The notes: a model not told the origin generated them from the letters alone. A DNA stretch of 55,985 bases from Betaproteobacteria bacterium (GCA_003153475.1 PLYT01000107.1:1-55985); one strand, 5' to 3'; counted from the first letter of the stretch, positions 37,330 through 47,223 are shown. A program made the numbers and translations.

Positions 37330-37523
37330 CTCGCGCTCGGTGGCCGGCGCTGATTCGCGGGCGTTCGCATCCTGCGCACTACGTGCGCGGACGGCCTCCG
37401 ACCCGGTATCCCGATGCGGATGTTACGTGGTCGGCTGCCTGCTGCGCTCACGGGCGCTCGCACCCCACTCGCTGCGCGAGCGGGACCTGGCTCGCTGCTC
37501 GCTGGCCGGTCCCTGCTCACTGC
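37330..37523. other. Short intergenic with simple-sequence character
   Basis: About 190 bp rich in short GCTC/GCG repeats (for example CTGCTCGCTGGCC and CTGCTCACTGCTCAC) between two converging genes. No T-tracted hairpin was found. Confidence 0.4.
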
Positions 37524-38261
37524 TCACAGCGCCACGTGCCTCCCGCCGTCGACGTTGATCGTCTCGCCGGTGACGTAGGTCGCCTCGAACAGCAGGAAGT
37601 GCACGGCCTTGGCAATATCGTCGGGCGTGCCCTCGCGCCTGAGCGGCGTGTTCGAAATGATCCGCTGCCGCGACAACTCGTCGAACGACTCGTCGTCGGG
37701 CCACAGGATCGGGCCGGGCGCGACGGCGTTGACGCGCACCTCGGGTGCGAGCTCGCGCGCCAGCGACCGGGTCAGCCCGACCAGCCCGGCCTTGGCGACG
37801 CTGTAGACGACGTAGTTCTTCAGCGGACGTTCGGCGTGGATGTCGGTGATGTTCACGATGGAGCCCTGCGTCTTTTTCAGCGCCGGCGCCGCGGCCTGCG
37901 CGATGAAAAGCGGCGCCCGCAGATTGGTGCCGATCAGATCGTCCCAATTTTCGCCGGTGATCTCGCCGACCGGCGTCGGGAAGAACGACGATGCGTTGTT
38001 GATCAGCGCATCGAGCTTGCCGAAAGTCTGCACCGTCTGGTCGATCAGCGAATGCAGCTTGCCCAGGTCGAGCAGGTCGGCCTGGATCAGCGCGACCGAA
38101 TCCTTGCGCTGGTGGTTGAGTTCGGCCTGAAGCAGTCTCGCTTCACCGGCCGATTCGCGGTAATGCAGCATCAGCTTGGCGCCGGCGGCGTGCAAGCGCC
38201 GGCAAGTCGCAGCGCCGACGCGTTTGGCACCTCCCGTGATCAAGACCACTTTGCCCTGCAC
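37524..38261 (-). CDS. Pteridine-reductase-like short-chain dehydrogenase
   Basis: 245-aa classical SDR. The cofactor motif is TGGAKRVG (residues 9-16), the TGX3RXG variant typical of pteridine reductases and FolM-like dihydromonapterin reductases. The catalytic YSVAKAG is YxxxK, and NNASSF matches the NNAS motif. It probably reduces a pterin or dihydrofolate with NADPH. It is divergent from the methyltransferase gene, a frequent neighbour in betaproteobacteria. Confidence 0.85.
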   Translation of the reverse strand: MQGKVVLITGGAKRVGAATCRRLHAAGAKLMLHYRESAGEARLLQAELNHQRKDSVALIQADLLDLGKLHSLIDQTVQTFGKLDALINNASSFFPTPVGEITGENWDDLIGTNLRAPLFIAQAAAPALKKTQGSIVNITDIHAERPLKNYVVYSVAKAGLVGLTRSLARELAPEVRVNAVAPGPILWPDDESFDELSRQRIISNTPLRREGTPDDIAKAVHFLLFEATYVTGETINVDGGRHVAL

Positions 38262-38308
38262 GCGGCGCTCCGGCTACACTGCCTCGAATCGCCCAATCTA
38301 TCACATCG

Positions 38309-39493
38309 ATGTCCCCCGCTCCATACGGCGACGACGCCGCCGGATTGCCGCCACCTTCGCTCGAAGCGCGCGCGCACGGCGAGCAGGTCGTCGCGTTCGT
38401 TGCCGCAGCCATCGGCGAGGCCGGCGGCTGGATTTCGTTCGCCGATTACATGGGTGCGGTGCTGTATGCACCGGGACTCGGTTATTACTCGGCGGGCGCA
38501 CGCAAGTTCGGCGCCGCCGGCGATTTCGTCACCGCGCCCGAACTGACGCCGTTGTTCGGTGCAGCGCTGGCCGCGGCGGCCGCCGAGGTCATCGAGCGGT
38601 TGCCCGACGCCGAGCTGATCGAGCTCGGCCCGGGCACCGGTCGGCTCGCCGCCGATCTGCTGAACGCGCTGGGGGCCAAGGGTCGACTGCCGCAGCATTG
38701 TCGTCTGCTCGAGGTCAGCGCCGATCTCGCGGCACGCCAGCGGGCGTGCCTGCAAGAGAAGGCGCCGGCGATGTTGCCGCGGGTCGATTGGATCGAGACG
38801 CTGCCCACGCGCTGGCGCGGACTGATGATCGCCAACGAAGTGCTCGACGCGGTGCCGCCTCACGTTGTCGCGCGACAGCGTGGCGCGTGGCTCGAGCGCG
38901 GCGTCTGCGTTGCCGACGATCGTCTTGCGCTCGCCGACCGGCCGCTGTCGCCGGGAGCGTTGCGCGATGCCGCCGCTGCGGTGTTCCCGCCCGACGGCGA
39001 CTATGTCAGCGAGATCAACCCCGCGGCGCAAGCATTGATACGGAGCTTGGCGGAGCGCTGCGATGCCGGCATGCTGCTCGTCATCGACTACGGCTTCCCC
39101 GCGGCCGAGTACTATCATCCGCAGCGCGCCGGTGGAACGGTGGTCGCGCATTACCGTCATCGCGTCGTGCACGACCCGTTGTTCCTTCCGGGCTTGAGCG
39201 ACCTATCGTCGCACGTCGACTTCAGCGCCATCGCGCGCGCGGGTGTGGCCGGCGGCATGAGCGTCGGCGGCTATGCGACGCAGGCGCGCTTCCTGGTCAA
39301 CTGCGGCATACTCGATGCGCTGGCCGCGTGCGGCGATCCGCAGTCGGCCGCGTATTTGCGTCAGGCCGCCGCAGTGCAGAAGCTTCTCTCGCCCGCCGAG
39401 ATGGGCGAGCTGTTCAAGGTGCTTGCCCTGGTCCGCGGACTCGACGAAGAGCTCGTCGGCTTTCGCGACGGCGACCAGGGATACCGGCTGTAG
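38309..39493 (+). CDS. NDUFAF7/MidA-type SAM-dependent methyltransferase
   Basis: 394-aa protein of the Methyltransf_28 (DUF185) family. Markers are ISFADYMGAVLYAPGLGYY, the SAM-binding ELIELGPGTGRLAADLL, NEVLDAVPPHVV, LLVIDYGF and HVDFSAIA. In mitochondria the homologue methylates complex I; the bacterial substrate is not established. 47 bp separate it from the divergent SDR gene. Confidence 0.88.
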   Translation: MSPAPYGDDAAGLPPPSLEARAHGEQVVAFVAAAIGEAGGWISFADYMGAVLYAPGLGYYSAGARKFGAAGDFVTAPELTPLFGAALAAAAAEVIERLPDAELIELGPGTGRLAADLLNALGAKGRLPQHCRLLEVSADLAARQRACLQEKAPAMLPRVDWIETLPTRWRGLMIANEVLDAVPPHVVARQRGAWLERGVCVADDRLALADRPLSPGALRDAAAAVFPPDGDYVSEINPAAQALIRSLAERCDAGMLLVIDYGFPAAEYYHPQRAGGTVVAHYRHRVVHDPLFLPGLSDLSSHVDFSAIARAGVAGGMSVGGYATQARFLVNCGILDALAACGDPQSAAYLRQAAAVQKLLSPAEMGELFKVLALVRGLDEELVGFRDGDQGYRL

Positions 39494-39506
39494 TCGAAGC
39501 CTGCCT

Positions 39507-40925
39507 TCAGGCGGCGCGGCGCTCGGCCTGCGCCGCCGCCAGCTTGGCGCGCGCGTCGCGCAACGCCGTGCGCACGCCTTCCTCGATGACCGGGTGATAG
39601 AACGGCATGTCGAGCATCTGCTGCACGGTGAGCTTCATCTGCAGCGCCCAGGCCAGCAGGTGGCCAATGTGCTCGGCGTCGGGGCCGAGCATTTCCGCAC
39701 CGAGAAAAGCGCCGTCTTCGATGGCGACGTAGACGTGCAGCAACCCCTTGTTGCGCAGCATGACGCGCGAGCGGCCCTGGTTGTGGAACGAGACTTCACC
39801 CGCAACATGCGGCACCGGTTGCGCATCGCGCCACCCGCCGCCGACGATGGCGATCTGCGGATCGGTGAAGACGACGGCGAGGCCGGCGCGGCGCAAGCCG
39901 GGCCGGACGGCGGGATAGTGCGCCGCGTTCTCGCCGGCGATGCGGCCTTCGTCGGCGGCCTCGTGCAGCAGCGCCAGCTCGTTGTTGACGTCGCCGGCGA
40001 TGAATATCGACGATCGTCCGCATTGCAGGGTCCGACGGTTGAACAGCGGCACCCCTTGGGCGTCGAGTGCGAGCGAGGTCCGCTCGAGTCCCAGTCCGGA
40101 CAGGTTCGGACGCCTCCCGGTGGCGGCGAGCAGGTAATCGAAGCTCTCCGTGGCAGTGCTGCCGTCGAGCGCGCGGTACGCGACCTCGATCAGATCGCCG
40201 TGGCGCACCACTTCGGCGTGCGCATTCGTGTCGAGGTAGAACTCAGCGCCGAAGATCCGTCGCGCCGAGTCGAGCAGCGCCGGATCGGACAGGGGTCCGA
40301 TGCCGCCGCCGCGGCCGAAAACCTTCACGCGCACGCCCAGTCGGTGCAGCGCCTGGCCGATTTCGAGTCCGATCACGCCCGGCCCGAAGACGGCGACGCT
40401 TTGCGGCAGCGCCGCCCACTGGAACACGTCGTCGTTGACGATCATCCGGTCGCCCAGCGCATCCCAGGCCGCAGGGTGCGCGGGCGAGGACCCGGCGGCG
40501 ATGACGACGCGCGGCGCACGGATCGTCAGCGCATCGCCGACCTGCAGCGTATGGTCGTCGATGAACCGCGCATGGCCGCGAATCTTGTCGGCCGCCGGAA
40601 AAGCTTCGACGTCCTCGATGACGAAGCCGGCAAAGCGGTCGCGCTCGGCCTTGACCCGGTCCATCACCGCCTTGCCGTCGACGGCGATCGGGCCGCCCGG
40701 CTGGATGCCGAACGCGGGCAGCCGCGAGAACGAATGCGCAGCCTCGGCCGCCGCGATCAGCAGCTTGCTCGGCATGCAACCGACGCGGGCACAGGTCGTG
40801 CCGTATGGCCCGCTCTCGATCAGCAGGGCGCGCTGTCCAGCCGCCTTGACCGTCCGGTACGCTGCGAGCCCTGCGGTGCCGGCACCGATGATCGCGACGT
40901 CGGTATCCTGGATCTGCATGTGCAC
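39507..40925 (-). CDS. Dihydrolipoamide-dehydrogenase-like flavoprotein disulfide reductase
   Basis: 472 aa. FAD-binding IIGAGTAGLAAY (12-23), redox-active pair C45/C50 in TTCARVGCMPSK, NAD(P)-binding VFGPGVIGLEIG, and a dimerisation domain with catalytic His-Glu in FYHPVIEEGVRTAL. The CARVGC motif rather than CLNVGC and the solitary gene context differ from E3 subunits of 2-oxo-acid complexes. A role as a free dihydrolipoyl, mercuric-like or soluble-transhydrogenase-type reductase is possible. It is followed in cis by no complex subunits. Confidence 0.82.
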   Translation of the reverse strand: MHMQIQDTDVAIIGAGTAGLAAYRTVKAAGQRALLIESGPYGTTCARVGCMPSKLLIAAAEAAHSFSRLPAFGIQPGGPIAVDGKAVMDRVKAERDRFAGFVIEDVEAFPAADKIRGHARFIDDHTLQVGDALTIRAPRVVIAAGSSPAHPAAWDALGDRMIVNDDVFQWAALPQSVAVFGPGVIGLEIGQALHRLGVRVKVFGRGGGIGPLSDPALLDSARRIFGAEFYLDTNAHAEVVRHGDLIEVAYRALDGSTATESFDYLLAATGRRPNLSGLGLERTSLALDAQGVPLFNRRTLQCGRSSIFIAGDVNNELALLHEAADEGRIAGENAAHYPAVRPGLRRAGLAVVFTDPQIAIVGGGWRDAQPVPHVAGEVSFHNQGRSRVMLRNKGLLHVYVAIEDGAFLGAEMLGPDAEHIGHLLAWALQMKLTVQQMLDMPFYHPVIEEGVRTALRDARAKLAAAQAERRAA

Positions 40926-40965
40926 GATGTCCTCCCGACAAAAAGTCGGCTAAAGCGCCTTCCGC

Positions 40966-41721
40966 TTACGCGGCGCGCTTCAAATGGCGCTCGAGGTCCT
41001 CGACGTTGCCGATCAGTCGGCCGTTGATAAAGACCTGCGGCACCGTTTGCGCGCCGGTGATGGCACCGACGACCCTGCTGCGGACCGCATGGTTCAGCGG
41101 AACTTCGGCGTAGGCGATACCGGCTTCGGTCAACAGGCGCTTGGCCTTGGCGCAGAACGAGCAGCCTTCACGGGTAAGGATTGCAACCTGATCGGGCTTT
41201 TTCGCCCTCGGGTTGAGATAGGCGAGCATCGTATCGGCATCCGAGACGACGAACGGATCGCCCGGCTGATCCGGCTCGATGAACATTTTCTCGACGACGC
41301 CGTCGCGCACCAGCATCGAGTAGCGCCACGAGCGCTGGCCGAAGTTGAGATCGCTCTTGTCGACGAGGAGGCCCATTTTGCGCGTGAATTCGCCGTTGCC
41401 GTCGGGCAGCAGCATGACGTTCTCCGCCTCCTGATCCTTGGCCCATGCTTCCATGACGAACGGATCGTTGACCGAGGCGCAGACGATAGCATCGATGCCG
41501 GCGGCCTTGAACGCGGGCGCGAGCTCGTTGTAACGCGGCAGGTGGGTCGACGAGCAGGTCGGCGTAAAAGCGCCCGGCAGCGAAAAGACGACGACGTTCT
41601 TGTGGGCGAACAGGTCGTCGCTGGTCAGCGTCGCCCACTCGCCGTTGCGGCGGACGCGCAATGAAACCTCGGGCACCCTCTGGCCCGCATGGTCAGGAAA
41701 TCGATGGGGGTGATCGGACAT
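40966..41721 (-). CDS. Peroxiredoxin-glutaredoxin fusion (Prx5-Grx hybrid)
   Basis: 251 aa. Residues 1-170 are a Prx5-type peroxiredoxin with peroxidatic Cys56 in PGAFTPTCSSTH. Residues 175-251 are a glutaredoxin with CSFC (187-190) and TVPQVFINGRLIG. The fused enzyme reduces peroxides with glutathione directly. ATG 41721 is preferred; a ribosome binding site (GGAGAG) precedes it. The OxyR-like palindrome and -10 box upstream suggest peroxide induction. The neighbouring flavoprotein may be co-transcribed (41-bp gap). Confidence 0.92.
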   Translation of the reverse strand: MSDHPHRFPDHAGQRVPEVSLRVRRNGEWATLTSDDLFAHKNVVVFSLPGAFTPTCSSTHLPRYNELAPAFKAAGIDAIVCASVNDPFVMEAWAKDQEAENVMLLPDGNGEFTRKMGLLVDKSDLNFGQRSWRYSMLVRDGVVEKMFIEPDQPGDPFVVSDADTMLAYLNPRAKKPDQVAILTREGCSFCAKAKRLLTEAGIAYAEVPLNHAVRSRVVGAITGAQTVPQVFINGRLIGNVEDLERHLKRAA

Positions 41722-41792
41722 GGCTTTGCTCTCCGTGGGTTGGTCGATAGACGAGACTATGATCGTCCAGCGATGACGATAGTTCAAGTTTA

Positions 41793-41826
41793 TTTATATG
41801 ATCACATCGATAGCTGTAGGCTATCG
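41793..41826 (-). promoter_or_regulatory. OxyR-like palindrome with -10 box upstream of the peroxiredoxin gene
   Basis: CGATAGC-TGTAG-GCTATCG (41808-41826) is a perfect inverted repeat containing ATAG-N7-CTAT, the half-module of OxyR sites. On the minus strand TATAAA (41798-41793) follows 9 bp later, so the palindrome covers the -35 position. A second ATAG lies at 41779-41782. A full four-box OxyR site with exact spacing was not found. Confidence 0.5.
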
Positions 41827-41889
41827 ACTTGGCGCCGCGCCCCTGGGGGCCTGCGCTGCGGGCCAGTGCCGCCGGTAAGCGGTTGGTCG

Positions 41890-44081
41890 CTAGTCGGCGC
41901 TCCGGCGCAGCCGCACGATGTTGTCGGACGCGGCGCCGTGCCGCGTCGAATGCAGCGACGCCAGCAATTCGCTCACGACCGCCGGTTCGATCGGCTTGAC
42001 CAGATGGTGGTCGCAGCCGGCTTGGGCCGAACGGGCGCGATGCTCTTCCTGCCCGTAACCGGAAGCCGCGACGATGACGATGGCGCGGTTGTCAGGCTCG
42101 GCGCATACGCGCAGCGCGACCTGGAAGCCGTCCATGCCGGGCAAGCCGATGTCGAGCAGGATGACGTCCGGCCGGGCCACACGCACGGCGTCCAGCGCCC
42201 GCGGCCCGTCGTAGGCGACCCGGACGTTGTAGCCTTCCATGCCGAGCAGCATTGCCATGCTGTCGGTCGCGTCGCGGTTGTCGTCGACGATCAGGATCGC
42301 AAATTCGCCGGGGTTCGATGGCCCGAAGCGCTCCGCTGCACGGCGTCCAGCCGACACCCGCTGGTCGACCGGCAGCGCCGGCATGCGCACGGTGAATTCG
42401 CTGCCCAGGTCCTTGCCGGCGCTGAACGCCGACACGCTTCCGCCCTGCATCTCGACCAGCCGCTTCACCAGCGTCAGGCCGATGCCGAGGCCGCCCTGCG
42501 AGCGATCGAGCGTGTGCGCAACCTGCGTGAACAGATCGAAGATCGTCGACACGGCCGACGCCGGGATGCCGATGCCCGAATCGCGGACGCGGAAGACGAC
42601 CTCGGCGCCTTCCTGCTCGGCGGTCAGCGAGATCCGTCCCTTGCGGTCGGTGTACTTGGCTGCGTTGTTCAAGAGATTCGCCAGCACCTGCGCCAAGCGG
42701 CGAAATCGCCGCGGACGCGCATCGGCTGCTCGGGCAGCAGCACGCTCAACGCATGCTCTTGCGCGTCGATCAGCGGCCGCACGGTCTCGACGGCGACGGC
42801 GACGACTTCAGCCACGTCGACTGCTTCGATCTTGAGCTCGATCCTGTTCTGCGTGATCCGTGACACGTCGAGCAGGTCGTCGACCAGCCGTGAAAGCTGT
42901 TTCACCTGACGGCCGATCACCTCGCGTGCCCAGTCGTGCCTTTTCGCGTCGCTGCCGTTGGTTTGCAGGACGTGAACGGCGTTGGTGATCGGCGCCAGCG
43001 GATTGCGGAGCTCATGCGAAAGCATCGCTAGAAATTCGTTCTTGCGCCTGTCCTGCCCGTGGATCTTGCGGTACAACAGCGCGTTGTCGAGCGCGATGGC
43101 GGCGCGGCTGGCCACGTCGGAGGCGACCGCGACGAGATCGGCGTCGATCGCGCGCCCGGCCGACGTCGTTCCCAGTGAGATCACGCCGATCGTGCGCCCG
43201 CGCGCGAGCAGCGGAATGATCACCAACGAATGGAGCGGCGAGCCGCGCGGAATCTCCGGTTGCGTGTTCGGTCCGCCGCCCCGGCCGCCAGTCGGCTGCG
43301 GGCCGGCGATGTCGGGGAAGGATTCGCAAACACCGCTTCCGAGCACGCGGGCGATCGCGTCGCGCCACCAGCCGCAGTCGACCGCCGGAACCGATTCGCT
43401 GCACAGCGTCTCTGCAGTCAACGCGCCGCTCCATGCCAGCTCTGTGCGCGCGTCGATGCCTTCCTCGCCTGGAAAGGTCAGCGCGGCGGCATCGGCCAAA
43501 AACGGAACCGCAAGCCGCAGCAATTCGCGCGCCGTGGCGTCGAATTCGAGCGATCGTGACAACGCCGCGCTCGCCTGCGCCAGGAAAGCGAAGCGCGCGT
43601 TCGCGCGCTCGGCCACCGAGCGCGCCGCGCGCTCCTCGGCCAGCGCGAGATGTTCCTCGGCGCGGCGCTTCGCCTGCTCAGCGAACAGGTACAGGTCGAC
43701 GAACACCCTGACCTTGGAGCGCAGGATCCCGGGAACGACCGGCGAGCTCAGGTAGTCGACCGCACCCAGCGAATAGCCTTTGCTGATGCGTACTTCGTCG
43801 GTGTAGTCGGCAGTGATGAATATGATCGGAATGTGCGCCGATTTGGTCCGGCTGCGGATCAGCGCCGCCGTCTCGAGGCCGTCCAGGCCGGGCATGTTGA
43901 TATCGAGCAGGATGACGGCGAAGTCGCGCTGCAGCACCTGGCGCAGCGCTTCCTCGCCGGAGGTCGCGCTGTAGACGTTCTGGTCGAGCTCCTCGAGAAT
44001 CGCCCGGAAGACGACGTGCTTGTCCGGACGGTCGTCGACGACGAGGATATTCGCTTTGCCGGGTTCGCTCACGCGACGCAT
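41890..44081 (-). pseudogene. Hybrid histidine kinase (REC-GAF-HisKA-HATPase-REC) split by a frameshift
   Basis: The first frame (44081-42669) encodes an N-terminal receiver (phospho-acceptor D60 in ILLDINMPG), a GAF domain (about 165-340) and a HisKA domain (H356 in LAMLSHELRNP), then ends abruptly after VRGDF. The second frame (up to 42696, ending 41890) begins at RLAQVLANLLNNAAKY, the exact HATPase N-box expected next, and ends with a second receiver (LLDIGLPGMDG). One indel near 42694-42712 restores a single protein of about 730 aa. No ribosome binding site suits an independent second gene. Whether it is a true mutation or an assembly error cannot be decided here. Confidence 0.85.
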
Positions 44082-44139
44082 CTCCTTCGAGCGACCACGC
44101 GGATTTCGATCACTGCCACCAATGGCGGATGAGTGCCGG

Positions 44140-44502
44140 TCAGCACGACAGCCAGGCGCGCAGCACGCCGACCATCAGCTCCGTATCGACCGGTTTCGAC
44201 GAGTAATCCCATGCCCCGGCTTCCATGCATTTTTAGCGGTCGCCCTTCATCGCCTTGGCGGTGACCGCGATGATCGGCAGGTCCCGGCATGCCGGAATCT
44301 TGCGGATCTCGCGGATCGTATCGACCCCGTCGAGCTCGGGCATCATGATGTCCATCAGCACGACGTTGATGTCGGGTTGCGCCTGCAGATGGCGGATCGC
44401 GTCGCGCCCGTTGTCCTGCGACACGACGACCATGCCCTGGCCCTCGAGCAGCGACGACGGATGCGCCTCGGCGCTCGGCGATTCGGAGCAACGCCGCTTG
44501 GG
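44140..44502 (-). pseudogene. Receiver-domain remnant with an internal stop
   Basis: One frame reads SSLLEGQGMVVVSQDNGRD, VVLMDIMMPELDGVDTI and PIIAVTAKAMKGDR, then TAA (44233-44235), then KCMEAGAWDY...KPVDTELMVGVLRAWL to a stop at 44140. This is a complete receiver domain with its phosphorylatable Asp, broken by a nonsense codon where GAA or GAG is expected. Its upstream end runs into nagZ without a start, so it looks like the C-terminal tail of a larger hybrid kinase that has been lost. It lies 60 bp upstream of the frameshifted hybrid kinase. Confidence 0.7.
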
Positions 44503-44503
44503 A

Positions 44504-46051
44504 TCAGCGCGCTTTGACGCTCCGGCGGCGCGGCGCGGGTGCAGGCAGAGCCAGCGGCACCGGAACGCGTCCGGGCGCGGGTGCCCGGCCCTCGAGCCAC
44601 GCCCGAAGTGCGGCGAGCGCGCCTTCGGCGAAGCCCCAGCTGATCACGGCCGGCGCCGCTACGTCGAGAACCTGGAATGGATTCCAAAGCGCCAGATGCA
44701 GATGCGGCCGCCAGCGCAGCGATGCAGCGCCGAAGCGCGTGCGCTGGCTCGACACCAGCACGGTCGCGCGGCCGTCCTGCGGCAGCCGGCCCCAGTCGAG
44801 ATTCTGCAGCGTGTCGAGCTGCACGATCTCGACCTTGCCGAAGCCTTCGAACAGCGACGCAACCGCGTCGTCCGAGGGTCCCGCCTCGGACACGCCGTCG
44901 GACGGTAGCTGCCGTTGCGTGATCACGCGCAACGGCTGATCGCGGCGCGGCGGCCGCGGGTCGCCGATCGGCGTCAACGCCAGCGCCCAGGCGCGAAACA
45001 TCAGCTGCTCATCTTTTTCGCGGCGCGCGTTGGCATAACGCGCTTGGCGCACCGGATATCGTTTGGCCAGCGTGTCCAGGCGAGCGCAGGAGCGCCGCAG
45101 TCGAGCGCGCTCGAGCGAACCGTCGGCAAGCGCTTCCGCGATCGCTTGCACCGCCGAGGCCTGCTCGTCGCGGCTTCCCAGCACCGTCACCATGTCGGCG
45201 CCGGCCTGGAGCGCCAGCACCGCGGCGCGGTCGTGGCCGTAGCGCTGGCGAATGGCCTGCATCGCCAGCGAATCGGTGATGATGACGCCGCGGTATCCCC
45301 AGCGCTCGCGCAGCAAGTCGCGCAGCCATTTTCTGGACAGCGTCGCCGGGAAATCGGCGTCGATGCGGGGATAGACGATGTGCGCGGTCATTACCGCGGG
45401 TGCTAAGCTTTGCAGCGCTCGGAAGGGCTTGAGCTCGAGCGCGCCCAATTCCCGCCGCGTCTTGTCGACCACCGGAAGGTCGCGGTGCGAATCGACGCGC
45501 GTATCGCCGTGTCCCGGAAAATGCTTGACGCAGCATGCGACGCCTTCTCGCAGCGCGCCGCGCATCCAGCCGCCGGCGAGGCGCACGACTTCCGCCGGAT
45601 TCGACGAAAAGCTGCGCTCGGCGATGACCGGGTTGCCCGGATTATTGTTGACGTCCAGGACCGGCGCGAAATTCCAGTTGAAGCCCACGCTCTTCAGGCC
45701 GCGCGCGACCGCCGCTCCAACGTTCTCGGCGAGCTTCCCGGTTCCCGCCGCGCCGAGTGCCATCGCCGGCGGCGGATGCGGCAGGAACGTCGTCCGGACG
45801 ACGGCGCCGCCTTCCTGATCGATCGCGAGCAGCGCGCGCGGTCCGATCGTCTTGCGCAAGGCCGCCGTCAGCGCGCGAACCTCGGCCTCGGTGCCGAGGT
45901 TCGCGCGAAAGAGCACGACGGCGCGAATCTTGTGCCGGCGCAGGAATGTCGCCTGCGTCGCATCCAGGACTTTGCCCTCGATGCCGACCATCACCAGCGC
46001 GCCGGGATCGAGCCGGCTCGTGGAACGCGCGCGCGCGCTCATTGCCGTCAT
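44504..46051 (-). CDS. nagZ: Beta-N-acetylhexosaminidase (NagZ-like, GH3)
   Basis: 515 aa. Residues 15-330 are a GH3 catalytic domain with HFPGHGDTRVDSHRDLP (acid/base loop) and the nucleophile Asp in VIITDSLAM. An extra C-terminal domain of about 170 residues is found in long NagZ-type enzymes. It removes GlcNAc from peptidoglycan fragments. ATG 46051 is chosen because its context GCGACAGGCATGA is the same as at the nagA start; ATG 46042 is possible. It lies 32 bp after nagA and is the last intact gene of the operon. Confidence 0.9.
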   Translation of the reverse strand: MTAMSARARSTSRLDPGALVMVGIEGKVLDATQATFLRRHKIRAVVLFRANLGTEAEVRALTAALRKTIGPRALLAIDQEGGAVVRTTFLPHPPPAMALGAAGTGKLAENVGAAVARGLKSVGFNWNFAPVLDVNNNPGNPVIAERSFSSNPAEVVRLAGGWMRGALREGVACCVKHFPGHGDTRVDSHRDLPVVDKTRRELGALELKPFRALQSLAPAVMTAHIVYPRIDADFPATLSRKWLRDLLRERWGYRGVIITDSLAMQAIRQRYGHDRAAVLALQAGADMVTVLGSRDEQASAVQAIAEALADGSLERARLRRSCARLDTLAKRYPVRQARYANARREKDEQLMFRAWALALTPIGDPRPPRRDQPLRVITQRQLPSDGVSEAGPSDDAVASLFEGFGKVEIVQLDTLQNLDWGRLPQDGRATVLVSSQRTRFGAASLRWRPHLHLALWNPFQVLDVAAPAVISWGFAEGALAALRAWLEGRAPAPGRVPVPLALPAPAPRRRSVKAR

Positions 46052-46083
46052 GCCTGTCGCTCGACGAGGATCGGCCGCATCAG

Positions 46084-47223
46084 CTAAACGCAGCCTTCCG
46101 CGGGCGCGAGGTCGATTTCCTCTCCTTCGACAAGCACGCGCTGCAACTGCAGCTCGCGGTCCAGCAGCACCAGGTCGGCGTGCGCACCTTCGACCAGCCG
46201 CCCGCGGTCGGACAGCCCAAGATATTCGGCCGCATGAGCCGAGACGCGCCTTGAAGCGTCTTCGAGCGAAAGCCCGATCGTCACCAGATTGCGCAGCGCC
46301 TGGTCCATCGTCAGCGTGCTGCCGGCCAGCGTGCCATCGGCCACGCGCACGCCGCCCAGGCATTTGGTGACGCGGTGGCGCCCGAGCCGATAGTCGCCGT
46401 CGGGCATGCCGGTTGCGGCGGTCGAATCGGTCACGCAGAACAGCCCCGGGATCGCGCGCAGCGCGGCGCGGATCGCGCCGGGATGGACATGCAGCAGATC
46501 GGGAATGATCTCGGCATAGCGTGCGTGCGCCAGCGCGGCGCCGACGATGCCGGGTTCGCGGTGATGCATGCCGGTCATCGCGTTGAACAGATGAGTGAAA
46601 CCGGTCGCGCCGCGTTCAAGCGCGGCCACACCGTCTTCGTAACTGCCCAGCGTGTGCCCGATCTGGACCCGGAACCCCGCGGCGCGCAGTGGAACGATGA
46701 TATCGAGATTGCCCGGCAGCTCCGGCGCCAGCGTGATCAGACGGATCGGCGCCAGCGCATGCAGCGCGCGGATTTCCTCGATCGACGCGGGGCGGACGAA
46801 GTCCGGCTGCGCACCGAGCTTGCCGGGATTGATGTACGGGCCTTCCAGATGTACGCCCAGCACGCGGGCAGCACCGGTCGCGCGTCGCGTGCAGGCAGGA
46901 GCCAGCGCTCGCATCGCCGCCTCGACCTCGGACAGCGGCGCGGTCATCGTCGTGGCCAAGAGCGACGTCGTGCCGTATCGCGCATGCAGACGCGCGATGC
47001 GATCGATCGCATCGCCGGCTTCCATCGTGTCGCTGCCGCCGCCGCCGTGCACGTGCGCATCGATGAATCCGGGCACGACGATCGTGGTCGACTCGGTCCT
47101 CGCCTGCTCTTCGGTCCGACGCGCGCCTTCGATGCGCCGTATCCGGCCATGCTCGTACCGTAGCGTGCCGCGCATGAAGCCTTGCGGCGTCAGGATGTGC
47201 CCTTCGACGCGATGCGTGCTCAT
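46084..47223 (-). CDS. nagA: N-acetylglucosamine-6-phosphate deacetylase
   Basis: 379 aa, full length. Metal-binding PGFIDAHVHGGGG (about 51-63), LGVHLEGPYINPGKLGAQ, GHTLGSYEDG, THLFNAM and the catalytic VTDSTAATGMPDG are all present. It converts GlcNAc-6-phosphate to glucosamine-6-phosphate in the cytoplasm, downstream of the kinase encoded by the preceding gene. No glucosamine-6-phosphate deaminase (nagB) is in the window. Confidence 0.94.
   Translation of the reverse strand: MSTHRVEGHILTPQGFMRGTLRYEHGRIRRIEGARRTEEQARTESTTIVVPGFIDAHVHGGGGSDTMEAGDAIDRIARLHARYGTTSLLATTMTAPLSEVEAAMRALAPACTRRATGAARVLGVHLEGPYINPGKLGAQPDFVRPASIEEIRALHALAPIRLITLAPELPGNLDIIVPLRAAGFRVQIGHTLGSYEDGVAALERGATGFTHLFNAMTGMHHREPGIVGAALAHARYAEIIPDLLHVHPGAIRAALRAIPGLFCVTDSTAATGMPDGDYRLGRHRVTKCLGGVRVADGTLAGSTLTMDQALRNLVTIGLSLEDASRRVSAHAAEYLGLSDRGRLVEGAHADLVLLDRELQLQRVLVEGEEIDLAPAEGCV

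Noticed and set aside
36552..38546. 664-aa plus-strand ORF
   Set aside because: It overlaps ChaC and is antisense to the SDR gene. The translation is Arg/Ala repeats without motifs.
39273..41027. 584-aa plus-strand ORF
   Set aside because: Antisense to the flavoprotein gene, which has intact FAD and redox motifs.
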